Assembly: GCF_036245645.1 (NCBI RefSeq)
Contig: NZ_BTPE01000014.1
Coordinates: 1 to 64,000 of the forward strand
Direction: 5' to 3'
Origin: Algoriphagus taiwanensis
GTDB taxonomy: Bacteria > Bacteroidota > Bacteroidia > Cytophagales > Cyclobacteriaceae
DNA: 64,000 nucleotides
The notes beneath the pieces are model-generated. The model worked only from the letters and a program-made list of their open reading frames with translations, was not told where the DNA came from and did not search any database. The translations under genes were made by a program, and so were the position numbers. Every line of letters begins with the position of its first letter. The first letter of the stretch is position 1. Below, in pieces: positions 50,615 through 59,057 of this stretch.

Positions 50615-52501
50615 ATGAAAAGAATTTTTGCCTCACTTATTGCTTTTTCCTTGCTCGCAATCGCTCAGGCCCAAGATATCAAAGAGACAACACTGAACAG
50701 CCAAATCAAGGAAGTAACGCTGTTTCTCTCAGGGGCTCAAGTTTTTGAAACAGCCAGCGGGACTATCCCTACGGGCGAATCAGTAATTAGTATCAAGGGC
50801 CTTTCTCCTTATATCGATGAAAAAAGCATTCAGGTAAAAGCTCAGGGCAATTTTTCCATCCAGGCAGTCAATAAGAGATTGGATTATTTAAGTGAAAAAG
50901 AGGTCGGAGAAAAAGTTAAAGACCTTCAAAAACAGATAGAATCCATTGAAAAGTCTATCACATTGGCCCAAAACAGACTTCAGATTCTATCCAACAAAGC
51001 AAGCCTGCTTTCTGCCAATAAAGACCTTGGCGGAACTCAGTCTGGACCAACTATGGCTGAATTAAGAACCGCATTGGATTTTTTTGATGCTGAGCTCACC
51101 AAAATCACCGCCGAAGAACTGGAAGTAAAATCCAAAATTATCGAAGGAGAAAAGGAGCTTGAGCGCATTCGCAATCAGATTCTAGCCATGCAGGAGAGCC
51201 AAAATAAATCAACGTCCGAAATCCGGATACGAGTAAAAGCTCCTGCATCAGGAAACGGCAATTTCCAAATCAACTATCTGGTAGCCAATGCAGGATGGTA
51301 CCCCAAGTACGATGTGCGTGTCAAAACCATCAACGATCCTTTGATAATCAATTACAAAGCGGAGGTATTCCAAAACACCGGGGTAGAATGGAAAAATGTC
51401 AAGCTTCGATTTTCCAATGCCAACCCCAACCAAAGTGGACAGGCACCCCTTCTGGAAAAATGGGAACTCAACTATGCGCGCTACACGACAGTCAATAAGT
51501 TTGCCTTGCCACCCGTACCGGGTCAGGTCAGCGGAGTGGTGCTGGATTCCAATGGAGAGCCCATCCCCGGAGCCACTGTCTTGGTCAAAGGAACCACCAT
51601 CGGAACCTCCACTGACTTGGACGGGAGGTATTCAATCACCATACCCTCGACGGCTCAGAGCCTTGTTTTTTCCTTTGTAGGGTTTTCTACTCAAGAGATT
51701 GCTATCCAAGGGCGCTCCACAGTCAGTGTAAGTATGCAAGAAGATGTTTATGCACTCCAAGAGGTATTGGTAACAGGATATAGCCAAGAAGCAAAAAAAA
51801 GCCTTCAAGGGAGAGTTGCAGGAGTTTCGGTTACGGGGAGCAATACTAAGGATAGAGAATCCGCTCCACTTTTGACCAGCTTTGTCGAAAACCAAACCAC
51901 CGTTGAAATCGAAGTAGCCGAACCCTATTCGATCAAAACCAACGGGGAGCGGACTTTGGTGGATTTGAAAAACTACGAAATACCGGCAAATTATCGCTAC
52001 ACCGCTATCCCCAAACTGGACAAAGATGCCTTCCTCTTGGCGGAAATCACCGATTGGAGTCAATACAGCCTGCTCGAGGGAGAAAGCAATCTGTACTTTG
52101 AGGAGGGTTTTGTCGGTCGGTCTATTCTCAATGCTGCCGCACTTCAGGATACGCTTCAAATCTCCATGGGCCGGGATCGCTCGATCGTAATGCAGCGGGA
52201 AAAAGTGGATCAATTCTCCAAAAAACGAACCATCGGCTCCAATATCACCGAAAGCCGGGGCTATGAGATCAACCTGAAAAACAATAAATCCCAACCCGTC
52301 ACTCTCCTGGTGAAGGATCAGATTCCGGTTTCAGTCAATTCAAACATTACAGTGACCCCTGGGGAACTCACCGGTGGAAAACTAGATCCACAAACGGGAA
52401 TAATTACTTGGGAAATAAGCTTGGCTCCGGGAGCACAGCAGAAAGTTTCTTTCCAATATGAAGTCAAGTATCCCAAAAGTGAACGGATAATTTTAGACTA
52501 A
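50615..52501 (+). CDS. MuiA-like DUF4140/DUF4139 protein with inserted CarboxypepD_reg-like domain
   Basis: A 628-residue secreted protein, signal peptide MKRIFASLIAFSLLAIAQA. The N-terminal DUF4140 domain (about 25-125, VTLFLSGAQVFETASG) is followed by a coiled coil (about 90-205) and the first part of DUF4139 (PASGNGNFQINYLVANAGWYPKYD). A carboxypeptidase-regulatory-like domain is inserted at about 305-389: GVVLDSNGEPIPGATVLVKG and DLDGRYSI, then LQEVLVTGYS, the linker otherwise seen in SusC-type TonB receptors. DUF4139 then resumes (about 420-625). MuiA-family proteins are linked to mucoidy inhibition by name only. It is monocistronic with its own terminator. Confidence 0.82.
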   Translation: MKRIFASLIAFSLLAIAQAQDIKETTLNSQIKEVTLFLSGAQVFETASGTIPTGESVISIKGLSPYIDEKSIQVKAQGNFSIQAVNKRLDYLSEKEVGEKVKDLQKQIESIEKSITLAQNRLQILSNKASLLSANKDLGGTQSGPTMAELRTALDFFDAELTKITAEELEVKSKIIEGEKELERIRNQILAMQESQNKSTSEIRIRVKAPASGNGNFQINYLVANAGWYPKYDVRVKTINDPLIINYKAEVFQNTGVEWKNVKLRFSNANPNQSGQAPLLEKWELNYARYTTVNKFALPPVPGQVSGVVLDSNGEPIPGATVLVKGTTIGTSTDLDGRYSITIPSTAQSLVFSFVGFSTQEIAIQGRSTVSVSMQEDVYALQEVLVTGYSQEAKKSLQGRVAGVSVTGSNTKDRESAPLLTSFVENQTTVEIEVAEPYSIKTNGERTLVDLKNYEIPANYRYTAIPKLDKDAFLLAEITDWSQYSLLEGESNLYFEEGFVGRSILNAAALQDTLQISMGRDRSIVMQREKVDQFSKKRTIGSNITESRGYEINLKNNKSQPVTLLVKDQIPVSVNSNITVTPGELTGGKLDPQTGIITWEISLAPGAQQKVSFQYEVKYPKSERIILD

Positions 52502-52506
52502 ACCCA

Positions 52507-52537
52507 AAAAAGCAGCGGCCACTGACCGCTGCTTTTT
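52507..52537. terminator. Intrinsic terminator after the MuiA-like gene
   Basis: The stem AAAAAGCAGCGG / CCGCTGCTTTTT with a 7-base loop serves the plus-strand gene. Because of the A run on the left it can also stop the convergent TPR gene ending at 52557. Confidence 0.9.
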
Positions 52538-52556
52538 CGATGGTAAAACCTCTAAT

Positions 52557-53282
52557 TCAATTCAAATCCGCAAGTAAGCCTTTAGCTACCCAGTGGAAGT
52601 TAGGCTCAAGCTTCACCGCTTCCGTCCAAATTTCTTTTGCCTTGGCTTCATTTTCCTTCTCCAGATAGATCATTCCCATCCAAGCCATATTGTCCAAATA
52701 CATCCAATCCTGCTCCTTTCCGGATTTTTCGAAAGCCTGATTTGACTTTTGGAAAAGCGCCAGAGCTTCGTTTTTGTCCCCTCCCCAAGTCTCCGGAGTG
52801 AAATATTTATTCCCGGCCATCATTTTCAGTACGATCGGAGAATTGGGAGCTTGGGCAAAGGCTTCCTCCAGCAAGCCTGAGCTCTTTGGTCCCAGAAACA
52901 TTCCTTTCATCGGACTGTAGGCAATTTTGTACCCATAGAGGGAAGAAAGAAGAGCCTTAGCCTCTGCCCCGTAAGTTTTGGATGAACTCAGGGTTTTAAG
53001 TCTTTTTTCCAAGCCGTCCACATAGGCATCAAATAGGCGCTCATCCTGATCGACCATCGTAGCATTGATCAGACCATATTCCATCAGGGCGAGGTCAAAA
53101 GAAGTCCTTTCATTGGGCTGAGTCTGATGGGCCTGAGTGGCAAGTGCCACATTTTGCTTCCAGGAATTTTTGTCCTGGGTGAGGTATGCCTGATAGCTGA
53201 GTCGTTTGAGGTCTTGAGGAAAACCCATAGCCATCAAAGTGACCATCATTAGGAGTGCGAAGATTCTAGAGTTCGTTTTCAT
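52557..53282 (-). CDS. Exported TPR-like protein of unknown function
   Basis: 241 residues, signal peptide about 1-22 (MVTLMAMGFPQ). The rest is helical and TPR-like: KRLSYQAYLTQDKNSWKQNV, LMEYGLINATMV, ALLSSLYGYKIAYSPMKG, and a clear final TPR pair AWMGMIYLEKENEAKAKEIW then A-VKLEPNF. No enzyme motif is visible. It follows the HTH and membrane genes on the same strand, with only 43 bp from the HTH gene. An inverted repeat shared with the promoter of those genes lies 11 bp before its start codon. It is probably a third member of the same regulated unit. Confidence 0.75.
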   Translation of the reverse strand: MKTNSRIFALLMMVTLMAMGFPQDLKRLSYQAYLTQDKNSWKQNVALATQAHQTQPNERTSFDLALMEYGLINATMVDQDERLFDAYVDGLEKRLKTLSSSKTYGAEAKALLSSLYGYKIAYSPMKGMFLGPKSSGLLEEAFAQAPNSPIVLKMMAGNKYFTPETWGGDKNEALALFQKSNQAFEKSGKEQDWMYLDNMAWMGMIYLEKENEAKAKEIWTEAVKLEPNFHWVAKGLLADLN

Positions 53283-53293
53283 GATGTAAATTG

Positions 53294-53308
53294 GTTTATA
53301 TTGTAAAC
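53294..53308. promoter_or_regulatory. 15 bp palindrome before the TPR gene (copy of the operator at 54216)
   Basis: GTTTATATTGTAAAC has 5 bp perfect arms. It differs at two central bases from the site in front of the HTH-membrane operon. It lies in the 43 bp gap between the HTH gene and the TPR gene. Confidence 0.55.
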
Positions 53309-53325
53309 TTAATTTTGAAAATTTT

Positions 53326-53607
53326 TTAGGGTAAATAGTTTTTCAGATTTTCTACATATTCCTCGAAAGCTTGGATCCCTTTGGGTGTGATTTGGCAAGT
53401 AGTGAGAGGTCTCTTGTCCCGAAAAGATTTTTGGATGGTAATGTATCCTGCCTTTTCGAGCTTGTCGAGCTGCACACTGAGATTGCCGGCTGTGGATTCC
53501 GTTTTCTCTTTGAGGAATGTAAATTCCGCCTCTTCTAACCCAAGTAAAAGGGACATGATTGCCAGTCTCAGCTGGGAATGAAGAAGGGGATCAAGTGGCT
53601 TAAACAC
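53326..53607 (-). CDS. Small winged-helix transcriptional regulator (HTH_34-like)
   Basis: A 93-residue regulator: LDPLLHSQLRLAIMSLLLG, then TFLKEKTESTAGNLSVQLDKLEKAGYITI (recognition helix) and the wing RDKRPLTTCQITPKGI. This is the single-domain winged-helix type (HTH_34, ArsR/MarR-like) that in Bacteroidota often pairs with a small membrane protein. It overlaps the end of the membrane gene by 8 bp, so they form one operon, transcribed in the order membrane protein, regulator, TPR protein. Two matching palindromes (54216-54230 and 53294-53308) are candidate binding sites. The signal is unknown. Confidence 0.85.
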   Translation of the reverse strand: MFKPLDPLLHSQLRLAIMSLLLGLEEAEFTFLKEKTESTAGNLSVQLDKLEKAGYITIQKSFRDKRPLTTCQITPKGIQAFEEYVENLKNYLP

Positions 53608-54175
53608 GGCTTTTGAATTTGTTCTTTAACACATAGCCCGGCATGAGGTAACCTAAAATCATGGCTATTCCACCTACTAGATATTGCTCTTCCATAGGCA
53701 TCAAAAATCCGACTATTGAACCCAGGAACAAAACCAGTCCTCCTATTTTGACGGATTTGTCTTTGATTATCGCTCCGGAACAAAATACCCCTATTCCTGC
53801 CAAAATGAGGATTACCGGATTATGATTGAAACCAAGGACCCCCATAAATGACAAAACGATGATCATCCCGGAAAAAACCGTAATCCAAAGCTGCCCCAGC
53901 AGTTCATCCAAATGGGATTTTATCCTAGCTTTTCTTTTTTCTCGATATTCATGGACAAAGCTCCAAATAGCGGCAGGAATCACCGCCAACCAAACGACAT
54001 AGGGCATTTCATATCCTGACTTGGCCAAGAAATAATGCCCAAAATTGCACAAGGCAATAACCCAACCCCAGAGCAATAGCTGAAAGCTTCCATCTCCGGC
54101 GGCTTCCTTTTTGGCCTTTTTGATCATCTCCGTGATCAGGGCCAAGGATTCCGAACTGCTTAATTGTTTTTCCAT
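53600..54175 (-). CDS. Integral membrane protein of an HTH_34-linked cluster
   Basis: 191 residues with a soluble N-terminal helix (SSSESLALITEMIKKAKKEA) and about five membrane segments, e.g. LLLWGWVIALCNFGHYFLA, VVWLAVIPAAIWSFVH, LWITVFSGMIIVLSFMGVLG, PVILILAGIGVFCSGAII and GGLVLFLGSIVGFLMP. A basic C-terminus follows. No transporter signature is visible. The same combination of N-terminal helix and membrane bundle is often found beside small HTH regulators in this phylum (from memory). The membrane protein may pass an envelope signal to the regulator, but this is speculative. Confidence 0.75.
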   Translation of the reverse strand: MEKQLSSSESLALITEMIKKAKKEAAGDGSFQLLLWGWVIALCNFGHYFLAKSGYEMPYVVWLAVIPAAIWSFVHEYREKRKARIKSHLDELLGQLWITVFSGMIIVLSFMGVLGFNHNPVILILAGIGVFCSGAIIKDKSVKIGGLVLFLGSIVGFLMPMEEQYLVGGIAMILGYLMPGYVLKNKFKSRV

Positions 54176-54215
54176 AAACTGTTTTTTGTCTTATCAACGG
54201 ATCAAATATAAATAG

Positions 54216-54230
54216 GTTTATTTTATAAAC
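54216..54230. promoter_or_regulatory. 15 bp palindrome before the membrane-HTH operon
   Basis: GTTTATTTTATAAAC is a perfect inverted repeat (6 bp arms, 3 bp centre) 41 bp upstream of the first start codon. The same motif recurs in front of the TPR gene. Confidence 0.6.
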
Positions 54231-54370
54231 AATTTTATTTCAATTTTTTCCCAAAAATTTTCTTGCCTTTAACCTCATCTGCCTAACTTTTGAGTCTTAA
54301 GAGCTGAAAACCAAAGGATCAGTCCGTATTTCAACTCTATATTTGATCTGCCATTTCTTACTCAAACGTC

Positions 54371-54823
54371 ATGAAAAACCTATTTGATCCTGCTGTAACC
54401 AATGAGCTGATTCAGAGAATCAATCAACTCAAACCTGAGTCACCGGCCCTTTGGGGAAAAATGTCGGTGGATCAGATGCTTGCCCATTGCTGTGTGGCCT
54501 ATGAAATGGCCTACACCAACAAGCATCCCAAGCCCAATGCTTTGATGCGGTTTTTGCTGAAAGCTTTTGTAAAAAAAGGAGTGGTCAATGAGGTTCCTTA
54601 TCCAAAAAATTCACGGACTGCCCCGGTTTTTATTATTGCAGACCGCAGAAACTTTGAGGAAGAGAAAAGCCGACTCATCAAATATCTGGAGCATACGCTT
54701 TCTCTTGGAGCAGATCATTTTGAAGGTAAAGAATCCCTTTCCTTTGGTCCTATGACCTCTCAGGAATGGAACAATCTATTTTACAAGCATTTGGACCATC
54801 ATTTGACCCAGTTTGGAGTTTAG
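54371..54823 (+). CDS. DUF1569 (DinB-like) protein
   Basis: A 150-residue four-helix-bundle protein: LWGKMSVDQMLAHCCVAYEMA (His and Cys on the metal-side helix), then RTAPVFIIADRRNFEEEK, FEGKESLSFGPMTSQEWNNL, and a final YKHLDHHLTQFGV with the metal-binding His residues. DUF1569 is related to DinB and YfiT-type putative metalloproteins or thiol transferases. There is no signal peptide, so it is cytoplasmic. It is monocistronic or loosely linked (31 bp) to the NlpE-like gene. The enzymatic activity is not known. Confidence 0.82.
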   Translation: MKNLFDPAVTNELIQRINQLKPESPALWGKMSVDQMLAHCCVAYEMAYTNKHPKPNALMRFLLKAFVKKGVVNEVPYPKNSRTAPVFIIADRRNFEEEKSRLIKYLEHTLSLGADHFEGKESLSFGPMTSQEWNNLFYKHLDHHLTQFGV

Positions 54824-54854
54824 TCCCTAGGTATGCGTTTTAAACATTAATTGA

Positions 54855-55328
54855 ATGGTTATGAAAAAATCTGTTTTTTATTTTCCCCTTTTGCTGCTGA
54901 CTTTGATTTACTCCTGCACTAGAAGCAGCAGTGATAATTCTTCCAACGATGAAGAATCAACCCAAGAAGCAGGAAATTCATCGCTTCCAGTAGGAGACAA
55001 TTCCCAAACCTCACTGGATTGGCCGGGAACCTATTTTGGAGTATTGCCCTGCGCAAGCTGCGAAGGAATTGAAAACTGGGTTACTCTCAATGCCGACGGA
55101 ACATTTGAACTCAAGACCAATTATCTGGGCCTGAATGATGCTCGTGAGGAGATTTTCACCGGTACTTTCGAATGGGATCCTACAGGATCTATGGTTCAGC
55201 TTACAGGTCTCATCGGAAATGCTCCCGGAAAATATAAGGTCGGAGAAAACCGGATCTGGCATTTGGATCAGGATGGGAACCGAATCGAAGGGGACTTAGC
55301 CGAATTTTATATTCTGCAAAAGCAATAA
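54855..55328 (+). CDS. NlpE-like copper-responsive lipoprotein
   Basis: 157 residues (155 if started at the second ATG, 54861). The signal sequence ends in LLTLIYSC, the lipid-anchored Cys. An acidic Ser-rich linker (about 25-55) leads to the NlpE N-terminal domain with GTYFGVLPCASCEGIENW, the CxxC copper-binding or structural motif, then TFELKTNYLGL and GTFEWDPTGSMVQLTG. NlpE lipoproteins sense envelope stress and surface contact in E. coli. Bacteroidota versions carry only this domain. It is outer-membrane anchored facing the periplasm. Confidence 0.87.
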   Translation: MVMKKSVFYFPLLLLTLIYSCTRSSSDNSSNDEESTQEAGNSSLPVGDNSQTSLDWPGTYFGVLPCASCEGIENWVTLNADGTFELKTNYLGLNDAREEIFTGTFEWDPTGSMVQLTGLIGNAPGKYKVGENRIWHLDQDGNRIEGDLAEFYILQKQ

Positions 55329-55331
55329 CCA

Positions 55332-56264
55332 CTATTTGAATCTTACGATCTTCCCATGGGCCTTAGACGTCATGGCAAAAGGAATGGCTTCGGTAATTTC
55401 CCGGAACAGAAGTTCGACCAGTTTTTGCTTCAGAAAACTTCTATTGAGAATGATACTCACCTCCCGGATGGGAGCCTGTCCCTCAAATGAGCGAAGTCGG
55501 CTTTTCTCTTCCTCACTTAGTTCCAAAGTAGCCAGCTCGGGCAAGAGAGTCACTCCCTGATAGCGATTGACCATATTCCTAAGTCCTTCCAAAGAACCGC
55601 TTTCATAGTGGAAATTAGAGTGTCCGGCCATGGACTGATCACAAAAACTGACCACCTGATCCCGGAAGCAATGACCTTGCTGAAGAATCCAGAGTTCATT
55701 TGACTTCAACTCTTCCGGACGAACCGTTTTCTTCTGGAGCAGCGGATGATTTTTGGAAAAGTAAGCGTAGAACTTTTCATAGAACATGGGCTTTTCCAAA
55801 ATCCCGGGCTCATCCAATGGGGTCACCACAATCCCAAGATCCAATTCATCATTTTTCAAATGCCGAATGACTTCCTCCGTGACCATTTCCTGTACTTCCA
55901 GCTTTACGTTCGGATATTTTTCCAAAAACTTCCGGATAAAAAGATGCAACAGGTAAGGTGCCAAAGTGGGAATAATGCCGAGTTTGATCGTGCCTGAGAT
56001 GTCCCCCTTAAGCTGGGCGACCAATTCATAGATCCCTTTACTTTCTGAGACCACCCGCTTGGCTTGAGCGATTATCTGTACGCCGATTTCGGTAGGAATG
56101 ACGGGCATTTTGCTCCGATCAAAAAGAATAACTTCCAGCTCCTTCTCCAATTTGCTCAATTGAGCACTTAATGTAGGCTGGGTGACAAAGCAAGACTCCG
56201 CCGCTTGTCCAAAATGTCTGAACTTATCTACTGCAATCAGGTACTCGAGCTGTTGGATCGTCAT
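55332..56264 (-). CDS. oxyR: Hydrogen-peroxide-sensing LysR regulator OxyR
   Basis: 310 residues. An N-terminal LysR winged helix (TIQQLEYLIAVDKFRHFGQAAE, then TQPTLSAQLSKLEKELEV) is followed by the regulatory domain. The redox pair is Cys199 and Cys208 in GHCFRDQVVSFC, numbered exactly as in E. coli OxyR, where peroxide forms a disulphide between them. It should therefore be a peroxide-activated regulator of detoxification genes. It is divergent from the Gfo/Idh/MocA gene across a 199 bp intergenic region. A perfect palindrome with the OxyR-type ATAG-N7-CTAT core overlaps its translation start and is likely the autoregulatory site. Confidence 0.95.
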   Translation of the reverse strand: MTIQQLEYLIAVDKFRHFGQAAESCFVTQPTLSAQLSKLEKELEVILFDRSKMPVIPTEIGVQIIAQAKRVVSESKGIYELVAQLKGDISGTIKLGIIPTLAPYLLHLFIRKFLEKYPNVKLEVQEMVTEEVIRHLKNDELDLGIVVTPLDEPGILEKPMFYEKFYAYFSKNHPLLQKKTVRPEELKSNELWILQQGHCFRDQVVSFCDQSMAGHSNFHYESGSLEGLRNMVNRYQGVTLLPELATLELSEEEKSRLRSFEGQAPIREVSIILNRSFLKQKLVELLFREITEAIPFAMTSKAHGKIVRFK

Positions 56265-56267
56265 TTT

Positions 56268-56284
56268 GATAGAAATTTTCTATC
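56268..56284. promoter_or_regulatory. OxyR-type palindrome at the oxyR start
   Basis: GATAGAAATTTTCTATC is a perfect palindrome around a central T. It contains ATAG-N7-CTAT, the half-site pattern of the classical OxyR consensus, and starts 4 bp upstream of the oxyR ATG. A second, weaker half-site could follow 7 bp further on. Confidence 0.65.
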
Positions 56285-56463
56285 ACAAGAAAGTAAAAAG
56301 AATCGAAAAGAGTTCGGTCCCAGCCCATAAAGCCTGCACAGACATCCATTTAACTTCAAGTACAGGACGCTTATCAAAATGGGGAAAGGTAATTTTCCTT
56401 AACCGCAGAAAAACAGTAATTTATTTCTCCCTGATTAGAAAAAACAAATCCAAAATAGCTCTT

Positions 56464-57771
56464 ATGAACAATTCAAAATTCTCCAGAAGAAAATTCCTCG
56501 GCGCCAGTCTTTTGACCACTGCAGGGGCCAGTTTGATACCGGGCCTTTCATTTGCTTCCGCTACCCCACTTTTCCAAACAGCCCATGAAAGGGTGAGGCT
56601 GGGATTCATTGGCTTGGGAAGGCAGTCCCTGGGATTATTGAACAATTTCATGCGAATACCCGGAGTGGAAGTGGTCGCAGGAGCAGATGTATATGCGGTC
56701 AAACGAGAACGATTTGCACTACGGGTACAAAAAAACTTAAGTGAGGCAGCCAAATCCCCTGCAGCACCCAAGCTATATGAAGACTACCGCGAGCTACTTC
56801 AAAACGAAGAAGTAGATGCCGTGGTCATCGCTTCCCCTGACCATTGGCATGCACTGATGGCAATAGATGCCTGCAAGGCCAAAAAGGATATCTACCTAGA
56901 GAAGCCTTTGACATTTACAGTCAAAGAAGGTCAGGAACTCGTAAAAGCAGTGCGTCAAAACGGAGTGGTATTAGCAGTCGGATCCATGCAAAGAGCTGCT
57001 GTCAATTTTCAAACAGCGGCAATGCATGTGCAAAGAGAAAAGCTTGGGAAAATTTCTCAGGTCTTGGTCCATGTGGGCGACAATCCCTTCCCCAAACCAT
57101 ACAACCACCCCGCTCAGCCTATTCCGGATGGCTTAAATTGGGAAAAATGGCTGGGACCGATTCCAAGTTTGCCTTTCAATGAGGAACTCAATCCGGGAAT
57201 TTCAATCAACCCAGAGCAAAACGAAAAAGCCTGGGCCGGCTGGAGATGGTACAAGGAAACAGGGGGAGGTTTGATGACTGACTGGGGAGCCCATATGATC
57301 GATGTGGCCCAGTGGGGATTAGGCATGGACCGAAATGGACCTGTGGAAATCATTCCTGCTTCGGGAGATTCATCTTTGACCTACAAGTTTGCCAACGGGG
57401 TGGAGATGCTGATCACCAAATTTGATGAAGGAAGACAGGGAGTGAAATTCTTTGGAGAAAAGGGGTGGATCAAAGTTTCAAGAGGAAGTTATGATACATC
57501 CATTGAGGAGCTGCAATTGGGCAAAGAGCCTGAAAACTTCAGCTTTGGAGCCCATCATGTGGACTTCATTGATTGTATACGCAAGCGAAAAGACCCGATC
57601 GTTCCGGTAGAAGTAGGACATAGCACCTGTACGAGTTGCACAATTGGAAATATCACCCAGGACTTGGGTAGAAGCCTAAAATGGGATCCGATTCAGCAAG
57701 TTTTCCACAATGACTGGGAAGCCAATTCCAAACTGCACTACGTATACCAAAACGGATACAACCTTACCTAG
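56464..57771 (+). CDS. TAT-exported Gfo/Idh/MocA-family oxidoreductase
   Basis: 435 residues from the ATG at 56464 (MNNSKFSRRKFLGASLLTTA). The long upstream extension to 56182 reads across the oxyR promoter and is not coding. The twin-arginine signal SRRKFLG predicts export of a folded, cofactor-loaded enzyme. The N-terminal Rossmann fold has RLGFIGLGRQSLGLL and DAVVIASPDHWHALMAIDACKAKKDIYLEKP (EKP and the HWH segment match NAD(P)-dependent sugar dehydrogenases). The C-terminal half is the MocA substrate domain (GWRWYKETGGGLMTDWGAHMID). The substrate is probably a sugar or inositol derivative, but no clue is nearby. Followed by a redoxin gene after 24 bp. Confidence 0.9.
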   Translation: MNNSKFSRRKFLGASLLTTAGASLIPGLSFASATPLFQTAHERVRLGFIGLGRQSLGLLNNFMRIPGVEVVAGADVYAVKRERFALRVQKNLSEAAKSPAAPKLYEDYRELLQNEEVDAVVIASPDHWHALMAIDACKAKKDIYLEKPLTFTVKEGQELVKAVRQNGVVLAVGSMQRAAVNFQTAAMHVQREKLGKISQVLVHVGDNPFPKPYNHPAQPIPDGLNWEKWLGPIPSLPFNEELNPGISINPEQNEKAWAGWRWYKETGGGLMTDWGAHMIDVAQWGLGMDRNGPVEIIPASGDSSLTYKFANGVEMLITKFDEGRQGVKFFGEKGWIKVSRGSYDTSIEELQLGKEPENFSFGAHHVDFIDCIRKRKDPIVPVEVGHSTCTSCTIGNITQDLGRSLKWDPIQQVFHNDWEANSKLHYVYQNGYNLT

Positions 57772-57795
57772 ATTCCTACCCATACCCAATGCCCT

Positions 57796-59007
57796 ATGAA
57801 GCTTATTTTAAATAGATTACCCCTTTCCTTTGTATACTTATCCACATTAGGATTGCTCACATTTTGCAGTAAACCTAATGTGGATAACTCTGAATTGGAA
57901 GAGCAAACCATCAGGAGTTTTACAGCAAATCCCGTCGCTGTTCAGGAAAAGGAAATTGGTGTTTTGAAGATTGGAGATACTGCTCCACCATTCAATCTTC
58001 CGGACATTGATGGACGATTTCATCAATTGGATGACTTTGCCGAAAAGGAAGTATTGGTGGTCAATTTCACCTGTAACCATTGTCCCACAGCACAGGCCTA
58101 CGAAGACCGGTTTATTCAATTGGTCAATGACTATGGAGAAAAGTCGGTTTCCTTTGTAGCCATTTCCCCAAACAGCCCCATCGCCATCTTACCGGAAGAG
58201 TTGGGCTACACGGACCTAAGCGACTATTATGAGGAGATGAAAATCCGTGCAGAGACCAAGGGATATAATTTTCCTTACCTCTATGACGGAGACACACATG
58301 AGTTTTCCACAGCCTATGGACCAACAGCCACACCCCACGTTTTTGTCTTTGACAAGGAAAGAAAACTGACCTACTCTGGCCGAATCGACGCCAAAGAAAA
58401 ACCGGGAACAGGAAACTCAGAGGATTTGCGAGCTGCCATCGAAGCTACGCTAAAGGGAGAAGCTTTACAGGCCGAATCTGCTCAAACCCCTGCCTTTGGC
58501 TGCTCGATCAAGTGGGCTTGGAAGAATGAATACACGATAAAAACCAATGAGGATTGGCAAAAGCGAGAGGTCACCTTGGAAAAACTCAGCCCGACCGGAT
58601 TGGCTGATTTGTTGAAAAACGATACCGATAAATTGCTTTTAGTCAACTTCTGGGCGACTTGGTGTGGACCTTGCATAATTGAATATCCCGAATTTGTCAC
58701 TATGCAAAGAATGTATGGCGCAAGGGACTTTCAGTTTGTGTCTGTGAGTATGGACTCACCGGATCAGGAAGACAAAGCCTTGAAATTCCTCAAATCCAAA
58801 TATTCCGTTCTTCCCAATTACCTAATGGATACTGAGGACAAATATGAGGTCATCAATGTCTTAGGAAAAGATTGGAACGGAAGTCTTCCCATCACTTTGT
58901 TGATCGAACCCGGAGGGAATGTAGCCTATCGGGTCCCTGGCACCATTGATCCTTTGGAAATGAAGCGGGCGATTGTAGATCATCCGATGATTGGAAGATA
59001 CTATTGA
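57796..59007 (+). CDS. Lipoprotein with redoxin and TlpA-like thioredoxin domains in tandem
   Basis: A 403-residue probable lipoprotein (LLTFC, Cys about 24). Domain 1 (about 60-215) is redoxin/AhpC-TSA-like, with GDTAPPFNLPDIDG and a Cys93-N-H-Cys96 pair in FTCNHCPTAQ. Domain 2 (about 255-400) is TlpA/ResA-like with the WCGPC site (Cys290, Cys293) and a cis-Pro loop SLPITLLI. Two thiol-disulphide domains on one chain suggest a periplasmic reductase or relay for peroxide repair. It lies 24 bp after the oxidoreductase and ahead of ohrR-ohr, so the group may be co-regulated under oxidative stress (inference). Confidence 0.86.
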   Translation: MKLILNRLPLSFVYLSTLGLLTFCSKPNVDNSELEEQTIRSFTANPVAVQEKEIGVLKIGDTAPPFNLPDIDGRFHQLDDFAEKEVLVVNFTCNHCPTAQAYEDRFIQLVNDYGEKSVSFVAISPNSPIAILPEELGYTDLSDYYEEMKIRAETKGYNFPYLYDGDTHEFSTAYGPTATPHVFVFDKERKLTYSGRIDAKEKPGTGNSEDLRAAIEATLKGEALQAESAQTPAFGCSIKWAWKNEYTIKTNEDWQKREVTLEKLSPTGLADLLKNDTDKLLLVNFWATWCGPCIIEYPEFVTMQRMYGARDFQFVSVSMDSPDQEDKALKFLKSKYSVLPNYLMDTEDKYEVINVLGKDWNGSLPITLLIEPGGNVAYRVPGTIDPLEMKRAIVDHPMIGRYY

Positions 59008-59057
59008 TTTCGGATTTGGGAAATCGGATTGATTCGCCAGAAAAATTATTGGAATCA

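Noticed and set aside
56182..56463. N-terminal extension of the Gfo/Idh/MocA protein
   Set aside because: The twin-arginine signal begins at 56464, and the extension overlaps the oxyR start and its palindrome.
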